Assembly: GCA_016930015.1 (NCBI GenBank)
Contig: JAFGHR010000057.1
Location: 1 to 64,000 of the forward strand
Direction: 5' to 3'
From: Anaerolineae bacterium
GTDB taxonomy: Bacteria > Chloroflexota > Anaerolineae > Aggregatilineales > Aggregatilineaceae
DNA length: 64,000 nucleotides
Shown here: piece after piece, positions 40,427 to 48,934 of the stretch
How the letters are laid out: each line of letters begins with the position of its first letter
Numbering within the stretch: the stretch's first letter is position 1
Translations under genes and position numbers: made by a program
The notes under the pieces: model-generated
Seen by the model: only the letters and a program-made list of their open reading frames with translations
Database searches by the model: none
Told to the model about the DNA's origin: nothing

Positions 40427-43225
40427 CTACGGCGTTGGCAGCGGCGTGCGTGTTAACGTCGGGCGCGGTGTGTGCGTAGGCGGTTCTGGCGTTGATGATG
40501 GTGACAGCGTTAGCGTGGATGTATTGGTATCTGTAGGCGATGGCGTGCGGCTGGGGCGCGGCGTCCGTGTGGGCGATTTCGACGGTGTGTAACTGGCGCG
40601 CGGTGTCCGTGTCGGGCGCGGTGTGCGCGTGATTGTCGGCGTGACGGACGGCGTGACAGTTTGAGTCGGTGTACGCGTGTCAGTCTTTGTAGCGGTATCC
40701 GTCGCGGTCGAAGTCGCGGTATCGGTGGGGCTTTCGGTATAAGTCGCCGTCGGCGTTGCGGTGTCGGTAGCGGTTGGTGTATGGGTCATCGTCGGTGTAC
40801 GAGTCACCGTTGCGGTATTTGTTGGCGTGCGGGTATCGGTTGGCGTCGGTGAATCGGTTGGTGTGGGCGTGCGGCTGATCTGCGGTGTCCGCGTGATGAT
40901 GTCACTCTGAACCGGTGCCGGTTCTACTTCCGGCCCAGCGGTACGGATCACGGTAACGGCGAGCGGGGCGGCAACAGGCGGTGGATTGATCACGAGTGTG
41001 CTGCCACTGTCTGCGGTCAGTGTCGCGTTTTCTTCGCCGCGAATACCGCCCGTGACGGTGTCCCAAAACGTGATACGATACACGCCCGGTGGCATTCCTG
41101 GCAGGCTCAAGCCAACGGTGACGGGGTCTGGTTGATCATCATTCGCGGCGTTTTGCCAGGTGTCGTCGCGGTGCTGGAGCCACGCCACGGCGATACCCTG
41201 GGTGCGGTCGGCAAGGACAACGGCCCGAATCGGCGCGCGATACTGCGTCACCGCCAGGAAGTCAAGCTCAATCCAGCCGACACCCAGGTTATCCAGCACG
41301 ACGACGTGTTCACCAGCGCTCACCGGCACGGTGACAATGACATCTTCGTTGCCAGGGCTGAAATCCACGCGCGCGACTTCCAGCCCGTCGATGTTGATCA
41401 CCAACATAGCCGGATCATCGGGGGATACGTCGCGTATGCCGATCGCGAGCTCGGTGTTTACCGGGGGGGTGATAACAAACGTTTGCGGCAGGCTGCGCTC
41501 GGCGTGGGCCTGCCCGTACAAATAGCTGGAAAGCTGCTGTTCGCCGGGAATCAGGCCGTCCCCGGTGAGCCGGTAAACCGTATCGGGCGGTGATTCGTCC
41601 AGGAATTCGCGGTTAAAATCGCTGACTCGCACCGCGTCGTAGGCGCCGGGATCAGCGAGCCGTATACCGGCTTCGACCGGCACCAGATCGGCTGTGTTCC
41701 ACGCAACCGCCTTGCTGAACTGCGCCAGCGGCGTAAAAATGCCGTAGAGATTCTGGCGGTCGATGTAGGTATCCCACCACCAGGGCATTGCACCCCCGGC
41801 GGCACCGGCAGCGGCTGCCGTCCAGATTGTGTTGCGGACGTGTACGCCGGTCGGATCGTTTTCGGTGGGTTCGAAACTGGCATTGATCGAAAACGCGTTC
41901 AGCAGCACCGGTTTGTCGGACTGTGTGCGGACCTGTCCTAGCAGCGTTATGGTATCGGCAACCTGATCGGTGCTGGCAGCAGACGGATCAGGAGCAAACA
42001 GGCTGACCTGCGCGATATCCAGTTCGTTCATGGCCCACAAGGTGGGGTTTGGGGCGCTGGTTCCGGCTGTGATCAAATGCCCATAGGGGTCAGTATTACG
42101 AATATACGTTGATAATTCCTGGAGCCAGGACCGGGCGCGATCCGGCGTGTAACCCGTGATGCTATCTACCTGATCGACAATATCCCAGGCGAAGATATGC
42201 GGGCTGTAGCCCCACCGCGCGATGATGTAACGCAGCCGCTGGTGCAAGAGCCGCCGGGCGTTGGCGTCAAAAAATACGGCAGACGGGCCGCTGAGTGGGC
42301 CGCCATTTTCCGCGTTGAATGCCGAGTCATCCCAGTCAGCGCTGGTATCGGGCCGGTCGATGCCGGTGGGCGGCGGTTCGGTGGGCGGGACATAACTGGC
42401 AAAGCTCTGGTGCCAGATCAACACTACCTGGAGGTAGATGCCGCGTTCTTCGGCCATGTGCAGAATGGTGTCTAAACGCCACGCGGCTTTTTGCGCATCG
42501 TGATAATCACCGGCAGGACCGGGCCAATCCAGCCCGATAAACCACGGCACATCCACGTTGATACGCGCGTAGTTTCCGCCTGCCGCGCTGAGTTCATCCA
42601 ACCAGCGCTCATACGTGATTATGCCGCCGCCGTCGTCCCACGCCCAACCCAGATTCTCACCAACCGGGAAGTAGGGCGCGCCCGTGTCGGTGACAAAATA
42701 ACGTCCGTTCGAACTGACGCGCACAAAACCGGCGCGTTTGGATTCGACGACTTCAAATGATCCGCGCTCAAGCGCGGTTGTTTCGGACGCGCTGCGAGCG
42801 GTGATGGTATACGTCCAGTCGCCGATCTGATCCGGTGTAAAACGCACGCGCCAGCCTGCCGGGCTATCCGGGATCAGGTCTTCGGTGGCGCAGTCACCAG
42901 AGCAGCGGTAGGGGCGCATGTAAAACGCCGGGACCACCATCACAGCGCCATCCCCGGATCGGAATTCCGCCGTTATGTTGATTTGTTCCGGATCGTATGG
43001 GTTGCTGCTGGTGGGCGCACGGAAACTTAACTCTAACAGGCCGTATTGCTCGACAGGGTCGTCAATCCGGTTTTCGGGGATGTCCGTGGGCTGTCCAGAC
43101 GGTGAGGGTGACGGCGTGCGCGTTGGCTGCTGTGCGGCAATGGGGATCGCCACAATCCCGGCGACCAGCAAACCGATCACCAGGAACAGCGACCAACGGG
43201 TGGGTTCAACATGTGGCGCGTTCAT
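40427..43225 (-). CDS. Large secreted DUF5060/GH-like protein with a Thr/Pro tail
   Basis: 932 residues. An N-terminal hydrophobic segment (LFLVIGLLVAGIVAIPIAA, ~14-32) exports or anchors it. A DUF5060-like beta domain (~60-160) is followed by a TIM-barrel GH-like region (~170-500: ARINVDVPWFIGLDW, YLQVVLIWHQSF, IFAWDIVDQVD) and a C-terminal beta domain (~560-760). The last ~155 residues are a pure Thr/Pro/Ser tail (TPTDSPTPTDTRTPT and similar) with no domain after it. The usual WNE acid/base reads VDQ (Gln ~352) and the usual GEFG nucleophile reads NAFS (Ala ~444). The barrel may therefore be a binding rather than an enzyme module. Confidence 0.8.
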   Translation of the reverse strand: MNAPHVEPTRWSLFLVIGLLVAGIVAIPIAAQQPTRTPSPSPSGQPTDIPENRIDDPVEQYGLLELSFRAPTSSNPYDPEQINITAEFRSGDGAVMVVPAFYMRPYRCSGDCATEDLIPDSPAGWRVRFTPDQIGDWTYTITARSASETTALERGSFEVVESKRAGFVRVSSNGRYFVTDTGAPYFPVGENLGWAWDDGGGIITYERWLDELSAAGGNYARINVDVPWFIGLDWPGPAGDYHDAQKAAWRLDTILHMAEERGIYLQVVLIWHQSFASYVPPTEPPPTGIDRPDTSADWDDSAFNAENGGPLSGPSAVFFDANARRLLHQRLRYIIARWGYSPHIFAWDIVDQVDSITGYTPDRARSWLQELSTYIRNTDPYGHLITAGTSAPNPTLWAMNELDIAQVSLFAPDPSAASTDQVADTITLLGQVRTQSDKPVLLNAFSINASFEPTENDPTGVHVRNTIWTAAAAGAAGGAMPWWWDTYIDRQNLYGIFTPLAQFSKAVAWNTADLVPVEAGIRLADPGAYDAVRVSDFNREFLDESPPDTVYRLTGDGLIPGEQQLSSYLYGQAHAERSLPQTFVITPPVNTELAIGIRDVSPDDPAMLVINIDGLEVARVDFSPGNEDVIVTVPVSAGEHVVVLDNLGVGWIELDFLAVTQYRAPIRAVVLADRTQGIAVAWLQHRDDTWQNAANDDQPDPVTVGLSLPGMPPGVYRITFWDTVTGGIRGEENATLTADSGSTLVINPPPVAAPLAVTVIRTAGPEVEPAPVQSDIITRTPQISRTPTPTDSPTPTDTRTPTNTATVTRTPTMTHTPTATDTATPTATYTESPTDTATSTATDTATKTDTRTPTQTVTPSVTPTITRTPRPTRTPRASYTPSKSPTRTPRPSRTPSPTDTNTSTLTLSPSSTPEPPTHTPRPTLTRTPLPTP
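40430..40894 (-). repeat. Low-complexity Thr/Pro-coding tract
   Basis: About 155 codons at the 3' end of the 932-residue gene encode degenerate TPT/TDT/TRTP units. It is strand-biased DNA (GT-rich on the + strand) without an exact long period. Confidence 0.85.
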
Positions 43226-43295
43226 CGGGGTAAGTTTAGCCCCGGTTGGTTAAAAAACGCAAATAATACCTGTGGCTGGTGACCGGCGGGCCTGG

Positions 43296-43811
43296 TTAAT
43301 GCGCTGGGTTGGCGAACAGCAGGATTTGTTCGTCATTGGCGTCATAACTGGAATGCGCAAAAAACGGTGTGCTGCTTCCGTTTTCCAATATGAGCGGCAG
43401 CAGGGCGGGTAAATCTTCGGCAAGCGGGAGCGTGTCGAGTGCGTCACGCGGCACCCATTCGAGCGTGCCCTCATCGGAATCCCGGAACGTGCGGGTCGTT
43501 GCCTGGGCGCTGAACACAAAAACCAAAATGCCGTTGGTATGGCCCGCATCAACATGAATGATGCCGCGAAGCCGTACACCGGTCACGTCGAGGGCGGTTT
43601 CTTCCTGCATTTCACGGATCGCGCCGGTCAACGGGTCTTCGTCACGCTCGATGTGCCCGCCGACGCCGTTGTAACGGCCCGGATAAACACGCTTGTGCTT
43701 GCCTCGTTTGAGTAACAAGATATCGTCGCCATGTGTGATAAAACATAATGTACGTGGAATGGTCAACCACCGCCCGGCGGTGGCGTCTGCGCCTTGATCT
43801 TTTGCGCCCAT
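43296..43811 (-). CDS. NUDIX hydrolase, MutT/8-oxo-dGTPase-like
   Basis: 171 residues from ATG 43811, with GGGAGGATCAC upstream; an upstream extension to 43913 has no such site. The Nudix box GHIERDEDPLTGAIREMQEE is complete in its acidic residues; the final G of the consensus is Ala. The start of the domain, RTLCFITHGDDILLLKRG, resembles NUDT1/MutT-type enzymes that clean oxidised nucleoside triphosphates or related pyrophosphates. Substrate not certain. Cytoplasmic. Divergent from the SPFH gene pair. Confidence 0.88.
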   Translation of the reverse strand: MGAKDQGADATAGRWLTIPRTLCFITHGDDILLLKRGKHKRVYPGRYNGVGGHIERDEDPLTGAIREMQEETALDVTGVRLRGIIHVDAGHTNGILVFVFSAQATTRTFRDSDEGTLEWVPRDALDTLPLAEDLPALLPLILENGSSTPFFAHSSYDANDEQILLFANPAH

Positions 43812-43957
43812 GTGATCCTCCCTGGTGATGACGTCGAAGGATAAGTATAACGTACACTCCACTTTTGCGGTTTGTACTGGTGTGGGGTCCATTTGTCTAA
43901 TTTGCACCCTCAAGCTATGCTTTTGATCAGACTGGTATTAAAGGGAGAAACCATACT

Positions 43958-44482
43958 ATGGATGACCTGTATAGTCGTATTGTCAAACAGCGTGGATCGC
44001 TGGAAAATCTTCTGACAAAACTGCCCGGCTTCCGAGGATATGTGGACAAAAGCGCGCGGCGGCAAGCTGATCGGTTGATGCGTGAGTACGTGGCTGATCA
44101 ACTTCAACAGCGCCTCAACCGGTTGACGACGATTGAAAAAATGCTGCTGGATACGTCGGGCGGACTGGCTTATATGAGTGAGACTCGCAGTGTCAAAATC
44201 AAGTTCCAGACGTTCGTCGACCGGATTGCTACCGATTCGCCCGGTTATTCTGGCTTTTTTGACGCGGTCAAGATCAGCGCCGACGATCTGGGCGTGATAT
44301 ATGCCTTTGACGAGGCCATGCTGCGTTATGGTGACCAGTTTTCAGAAAAACTGGATGCGTTTCAGGATGCTGTTACTCAGAACCAGGGGGTTGCCGAGGT
44401 CATCCGCGAACTGGATGCCCTGACAATCGAAGCCAACGAGGCGTATGGCCTGCGTGAGAATGTACTCAAGGGAATGGAATAG
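43958..44482 (+). CDS. Helical partner protein of the SPFH gene
   Basis: 174 residues, no membrane helix or signal peptide. Predicted almost all-helical, with heptad-like segments (RRQADRLMREYVADQLQQRL, LDAFQDAVTQNQG, VIRELDALTIEANEA). No named family recognised. Ribosome site AAGGGAG before ATG 43958. The next gene, 40 bases on, is an SPFH protein, and this pairing suggests a two-component complex at a membrane scaffold (inference). It might regulate oligomerisation of the SPFH partner. Confidence 0.7.
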   Translation: MDDLYSRIVKQRGSLENLLTKLPGFRGYVDKSARRQADRLMREYVADQLQQRLNRLTTIEKMLLDTSGGLAYMSETRSVKIKFQTFVDRIATDSPGYSGFFDAVKISADDLGVIYAFDEAMLRYGDQFSEKLDAFQDAVTQNQGVAEVIRELDALTIEANEAYGLRENVLKGME

Positions 44483-44522
44483 CGGTGTAGATTGTGCACC
44501 TTTTTCAGGAGGATGAAGACTG

Positions 44523-45608
44523 ATGGCACGTATTATTGACGTAGTTGATCACGTAAATGTCATGGATGACGAACTTGTCTACCGTGAGCCGCAGCGCGGC
44601 AGCGGTGACTTTCGCATGGGCTCACAGGTGATCGTGCAGGAAAGCCAGTCTGCCGTGTTTGTACGCCAGGGGCAGGTGCTGGATGCGCTTGGACCGGGCT
44701 CACATACGATCAGCACGGCTAACCTGCCGCTGTTGTCCGGCCTGGTGGGAATGGTTACCAGTGGGCGCAACCCGTTTACGGCGGACCTGTATTTTGTGAA
44801 CCTGAAAGACCTGCCACAGGTGCCCTGGGGAACTAACCCGCCGATCGTGCTGGAAACGCCGGGACACGGGGTCGGTGTTGTGCTGCTGATCACACACGGC
44901 GTGATTGATATTGGCGTTGAAGAACCGACACGTTTCGTGAAACAATACGGTGTTGGGAAACCGATTCTGCGATTGGACGATGTCCGCGAGCGCATCCAGG
45001 CGATGCTGCTCAGCGAACTGGCGACGCTGATCTCGACGTCGGGGGCAGCGAGCATCATGGACGCTAACCGCCTGCTCACCGACCTGGAAGGCGCGGCGCT
45101 GTCACGGCTCAACGAACAATTCGCCCAGATCGGTATGCGGATCAAGGCGTTTGAGGCGAAACCGTTCACGGCGAAAGATGTATCTACCGAAGAACTGCGT
45201 AATTATGTTGATTTCGAGACATGGGAGCGTATCCGCCGCCTGGAAGTGGCCGACAGCGCGGCCAGCAATACGGGCATGGGTGGCGGTCTGGCGGGCGCAG
45301 GTGTAGGCCTGGGCGTTGGCCAGCAAATCGGCGCTGCCCTGAATCCCGACGCGGCGGCGCTTCAGCAGCAGCAGCAAATGATGATGATGCAGATGATGCA
45401 GCAAATGCAGCAGATGCAGCAGGGTGGCCAATCCCAGCCGCAGCAGCCAGCGGAAGCCGCCCCGGCTGTGCCTGAAACGGCTGACGAGATTCGCGCTTAC
45501 CTGGACCTGTTGGACGCCAAGCTGATGTCCGGGGAGATTTCCGAGAGTGTCTACGAAAAGATGTACGCCAAGTGGGAAGCCCGCCTGAAGGAGTTGGGCG
45601 GCGAATAA
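44523..45608 (+). CDS. SPFH/Band-7 domain protein, YdjI-like, with SHOCT end
   Basis: 361 residues without an N-terminal membrane helix. The SPFH-like region (~25-235) has SQVIVQESQSAVFVRQGQVL, GPGSHTISTANLP and a helical end FEAKPFTAKDVST. A Gly-rich stretch (~255-275), a Gln/Met-rich tract (~280-310) and a SHOCT-like C-terminus (LDLLDAKLMSGEISESVYEKM) follow. YdjI-type SPFH proteins form membrane-associated scaffolds. Ribosome site AGGAGGATGAAG. Co-transcribed with the helical protein upstream. Terminator right after the stop. Confidence 0.85.
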   Translation: MARIIDVVDHVNVMDDELVYREPQRGSGDFRMGSQVIVQESQSAVFVRQGQVLDALGPGSHTISTANLPLLSGLVGMVTSGRNPFTADLYFVNLKDLPQVPWGTNPPIVLETPGHGVGVVLLITHGVIDIGVEEPTRFVKQYGVGKPILRLDDVRERIQAMLLSELATLISTSGAASIMDANRLLTDLEGAALSRLNEQFAQIGMRIKAFEAKPFTAKDVSTEELRNYVDFETWERIRRLEVADSAASNTGMGGGLAGAGVGLGVGQQIGAALNPDAAALQQQQQMMMMQMMQQMQQMQQGGQSQPQQPAEAAPAVPETADEIRAYLDLLDAKLMSGEISESVYEKMYAKWEARLKELGGE

Positions 45609-45636
45609 GCCGTACCTGAGGACTCAGACTATTTAG

Positions 45637-45664
45637 CGCTCCGCTCTACTGCGGGGCGTTTTTT
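45637..45664 (+). terminator. Terminator of the SPFH pair
   Basis: CGCTCCGC (45637-45644) pairs with GCGGGGCG (45651-45658) with one T-G pair, followed by six T. It also overlaps the end of the opposing gene. Confidence 0.75.
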
Positions 45665-47516
45665 ACGGCCAGTGGAAGCTGGCCAGTATCACGCTGTCGC
45701 CCAGGATGCTGCCATCGGCATCCAACACCGGCAGGCGCTCGCCACTGGCCGGATCATACAGGCCGGCCTCAAGGTGATAGTCACCGGGGGGTAATCCATT
45801 TTCGGGCACCAGATTGTACGGATCGCGGAGCTGCTCGCCCGGCGTCCAGCCGGTTGTGCCGGGAAACCCATAACGCGGCGGGTGATCGTCCTGGCTCCAC
45901 ACAGGCGAGCCGGTAGCGGGGTGGGGCGGTCCAATCAGGTGTACAAACACCTTCAATTCGTTTTCCGACTGCGCCAGCGGAACCCAGTATAACATCACGG
46001 TGATCGCCTCACTGGTGGAATCCGGCCCCTGAAGCGTGAAACCGGCCAGGCGCACGATGTCGCCGATCGTTACGTTTGCCGGAGAGTCGATTTCACCCGG
46101 TGCGATCGTCCACGCGCGGAACTGCGAAACGTCAAACCCGGCCACCGGGTACGCGCTCACCTGCTGCATGTGCGCGTTCAAAAAAACGGCAGCATCCGTT
46201 TCCCGGCCCGCCAGCCAGATAGTATTGTATTGGGTGATCAACGCGTCGAGCTGGTCGCTTACGGCCTCATCCGGTTTGAGGCTGGTTTCGGCGGCACGAC
46301 CGGCGTAATAATAGTTGAAGGCCGGGTCCGCTGCGGGCCGCAGGATGAGATCATCCGGCCCGGCGCGTGACGCCAGGAAATCCGCCAGCCCCGGCCAGTT
46401 CGGTGATTTTGGATCGTCACTTCGGTAATAATCGGCCAGCGTGATCATGCTGCCTATGGGCACCAGCAGCATAACGGCTCCGAGCCATACCGGGACATGT
46501 CGCAAGGCCGGGCGGCGTGTGATCAGCGGGCGGAGCATTGCCGCCGTTAGCAGCAGCACGGCGGGAACGGCGGCGATCAGGTAACGCGGGTGAAAAATAG
46601 CCATACGCGTGGTCGCCCCGATGAGCAGCAGCGTGGGAACCAGCGCCCAACTGATAAGGCAAAGCGACCGCTGGCGCTGTGCGCGATTCTGTGCAGCGAT
46701 GTGAACCGTCACCAGGATACACCAGCCCAGCGGAAGTATCACGTGCCAGGGGGATACCGGTTCTTGGCCGATCAACATGGTGGGCAGAAACCAGGTCAGC
46801 AGTTGGGGTAGATCGGTGTCGCCAAGTGTCCCGGCATAATCACTGTTGATCAGCCAGCCAGCCTGGATAAACCAGGGGATCAATAACACGGCCAGCACGC
46901 CCCAGGCGATTGTCGCACGGCGTATGGCCGGTTGGTACCGGTGAAAGGTTAGCAGGTAGATACCCTGCACAACGACAAAAAACGCTTCCAGAAAAAACGT
47001 GTACAGGGCGATCGCTTCGAGCGCGATATACAGCGCCCAGGTGCGCGGGCGGTTGGTTTCGACGGCGCGTAAAAACAGCCACATCGCCAGCGGGCTGATC
47101 GCGGCCCAGAGCGCATAGTTCCGCACGTCTTGGGCGTGCCAGATCAAAAAGGGGTTGATCGCCCACAGCGCGGCTGCGATCAACCCGATCGTTTTACTGC
47201 CGAATACACGTTTTCCCAGGGCCACCATACCAACTGCGCCGAGCAGATTGCCAAGCAGCGGTAAATAACGCATGGCAAATGCTGAGTCGCCCGCCGCGTT
47301 TTTCCAGGCCCAGAAGCCAAAAAATGTACCGAACGGGTGCGGTTCCCAGTGGGCGAGGTCGTCCACAACCGCAGCAGGATCGTCTGCCCAGTATTGAACC
47401 GCGAATGCTTCGTCTCCGCGTAGAGGAACAGCGTCCAGGCGGTGCAGCCGAAGGCCAAACGCAACAAAACACAACAGCACCAGGGTGCCCAGTTGGCGGC
47501 GGCTTTTCTGGCTCAT
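45663..47516 (-). CDS. GT39/PMT-like multi-pass membrane glycosyltransferase
   Basis: 617 residues. The N-terminus VLLCFVAFGLRLHRL and the catalytic-loop acidic motif RGDEAFAVQYW at ~33-43 are typical of GT-C enzymes using polyprenyl-phosphate sugars. About ten further hydrophobic segments run to ~residue 360 (e.g. MWLFLRAVE, ILVTVHIAA, LLIGATTRMAIF). The last ~150 residues form a soluble beta-rich exported domain (LYWVPLAQSENELKVFVHLI, PPGDYHLEAGLYD). Probably glycosylates proteins or lipids at the outer face. Follows the NERD/GIY-YIG gene by 12 bases on the same strand. Confidence 0.88.
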   Translation of the reverse strand: MSQKSRRQLGTLVLLCFVAFGLRLHRLDAVPLRGDEAFAVQYWADDPAAVVDDLAHWEPHPFGTFFGFWAWKNAAGDSAFAMRYLPLLGNLLGAVGMVALGKRVFGSKTIGLIAAALWAINPFLIWHAQDVRNYALWAAISPLAMWLFLRAVETNRPRTWALYIALEAIALYTFFLEAFFVVVQGIYLLTFHRYQPAIRRATIAWGVLAVLLIPWFIQAGWLINSDYAGTLGDTDLPQLLTWFLPTMLIGQEPVSPWHVILPLGWCILVTVHIAAQNRAQRQRSLCLISWALVPTLLLIGATTRMAIFHPRYLIAAVPAVLLLTAAMLRPLITRRPALRHVPVWLGAVMLLVPIGSMITLADYYRSDDPKSPNWPGLADFLASRAGPDDLILRPAADPAFNYYYAGRAAETSLKPDEAVSDQLDALITQYNTIWLAGRETDAAVFLNAHMQQVSAYPVAGFDVSQFRAWTIAPGEIDSPANVTIGDIVRLAGFTLQGPDSTSEAITVMLYWVPLAQSENELKVFVHLIGPPHPATGSPVWSQDDHPPRYGFPGTTGWTPGEQLRDPYNLVPENGLPPGDYHLEAGLYDPASGERLPVLDADGSILGDSVILASFHWP

Positions 47517-47528
47517 GAGGCCGCCGTA

Positions 47529-48683
47529 TTACTCGGCTTCGAGAGCCGTCTCATCCTCAGGCGCGTCGCTGCCGCTGGCTGCGCTTTCAGCCTGGAGCCA
47601 GTCGATATCTTTTTTGCTGAGGCCAAACCACTCGCCTTTTTGCCGTTTGCGTTCATATTTGCGGTGAAGTTTCTCAAGATAGGCGTCTGGTTTGCTGACC
47701 TCGATCGTTGTGACGAGTTCCAGATCGTATGGCGCAGCCGCATCAAGTGCTTCAAGCCGTTCATCAATGGTTCCGCGTGTCATGCCGATATTGTAAAGCT
47801 GGCCGCCCTTGATGACATACACCATGCCGCGATCACGATCGTGCTGTAGTGCTGATACGTCGGCTGGTTGTTTTTCGTCGACTGTTTCTTCTTCTTCGAC
47901 GGTGATATCGTCATCAATGCTGGACTCGTCTTCGTCAAGGTCGATGTCAACGCCCTCAAGTTCCTGACGCGTAATCAGCCCATAAGCAACATCCAACTTG
48001 TCCATGTCTTCGATCGTTAGCGCGGTGCGGCCAGCGTTGCGCTGATCACGCAGATACTGCCGCAGCGAAGGCTTACGCTTGGAGTCAGCATACAACACCG
48101 GATACACCGGGTCTTCGCTTTCGAATCTGGCGTTAGGATTGATAAAGACAACCAGCGGCTGAATTTCAATGTCGTTGTCGCCTAATACTTTGTTCAGGAC
48201 GCGCTGCGTTTCGCGCACTTCGTATTCGACTTCCTGGAAGGGATTACCGATAAGGTCCTGGCGCATATAGCCGAACAAACGCCGCATCAGCCCCTGGTCA
48301 CCAATCCAGCGTGAACCAACGACACGGTATTCGCGTTCGTGCCATAGTGTTTTGATGACAAACACACCTTCGGGACCGAACAGCAGATGCTGTCCTGGCA
48401 AAAGGTAGTGGAAGAGCGTGTACTTATGCCCAAAACCTTTGAGCGCAGTGGCTAATACGTCCGCCGGGCGTGGTTCGCGGATCCAAATGTTGGCCATGCG
48501 AACAGAAGAGATTGTCATCAACAGCAGCGCCGGGAGCAGAAGACAGCTAATCTGCGTGGATTCGGCGGGGCGTGTCCAGGTATAGAAAAAGCCGATACCC
48601 ATCCCGGCCAGGCTGATGAAAAACAATGCATGTGAAATCCGTTTATTGCGATTTAGAAGCGCCTGATTAATGACAACGCGCAT
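47529..48683 (-). CDS. Membrane protein with NERD-like and GIY-YIG (T5orf172/MUG113-like) domains
   Basis: 384 residues. Two N-terminal helices (~16-36 and ~45-63) anchor it. Residues ~75-200 resemble a NERD nuclease-related domain (VLATALKGFGHKYTLFHYLL, LLFGPEGVFVIKT). An acidic linker (DLDEDESSIDDDITVEEEE) leads to a GIY-YIG type domain (~284-362): GMVYVIKGGQLYNIGMTRGT, with the catalytic-type Arg in IDERL and Glu in KGEWFGL. Two nuclease-type modules on one membrane protein is unusual. Nicking or DNA uptake/defence is possible but unproven. Co-transcribed with the GT39 gene. Confidence 0.8.
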   Translation of the reverse strand: MRVVINQALLNRNKRISHALFFISLAGMGIGFFYTWTRPAESTQISCLLLPALLLMTISSVRMANIWIREPRPADVLATALKGFGHKYTLFHYLLPGQHLLFGPEGVFVIKTLWHEREYRVVGSRWIGDQGLMRRLFGYMRQDLIGNPFQEVEYEVRETQRVLNKVLGDNDIEIQPLVVFINPNARFESEDPVYPVLYADSKRKPSLRQYLRDQRNAGRTALTIEDMDKLDVAYGLITRQELEGVDIDLDEDESSIDDDITVEEEETVDEKQPADVSALQHDRDRGMVYVIKGGQLYNIGMTRGTIDERLEALDAAAPYDLELVTTIEVSKPDAYLEKLHRKYERKRQKGEWFGLSKKDIDWLQAESAASGSDAPEDETALEAE

Positions 48684-48817
48684 AATTGGTCGAGCCTTTC
48701 TGAACGATCTGAATCGGGATTGTGCTCAATCCCATGAATGGTAACACAAAATGGGCTGAGTGTGGAACATTCAAACTCGGTTTTTGTGATATACGCCAAT
48801 CGTAGGCGGGGCGTGGC

Positions 48818-48845
48818 TGGTCAAGTGGCCCGGTCCTGGTATAAT
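48818..48845 (+). promoter_or_regulatory. Extended -10 promoter of the zinc-ribbon LysM gene
   Basis: TGGTATAAT (48837-48845) is an extended -10; TGGTCA (48818-48823) is 16 bases upstream of it. Confidence 0.5.
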
Positions 48846-48934
48846 TCGCTCCGCAAATGTCTTTCGCAGCAGGGTACACATGCCTGTTGTGCAGGTGTTT
48901 TCCAAACAAGGGCGTTCATCCAGAGTCAGAATGA

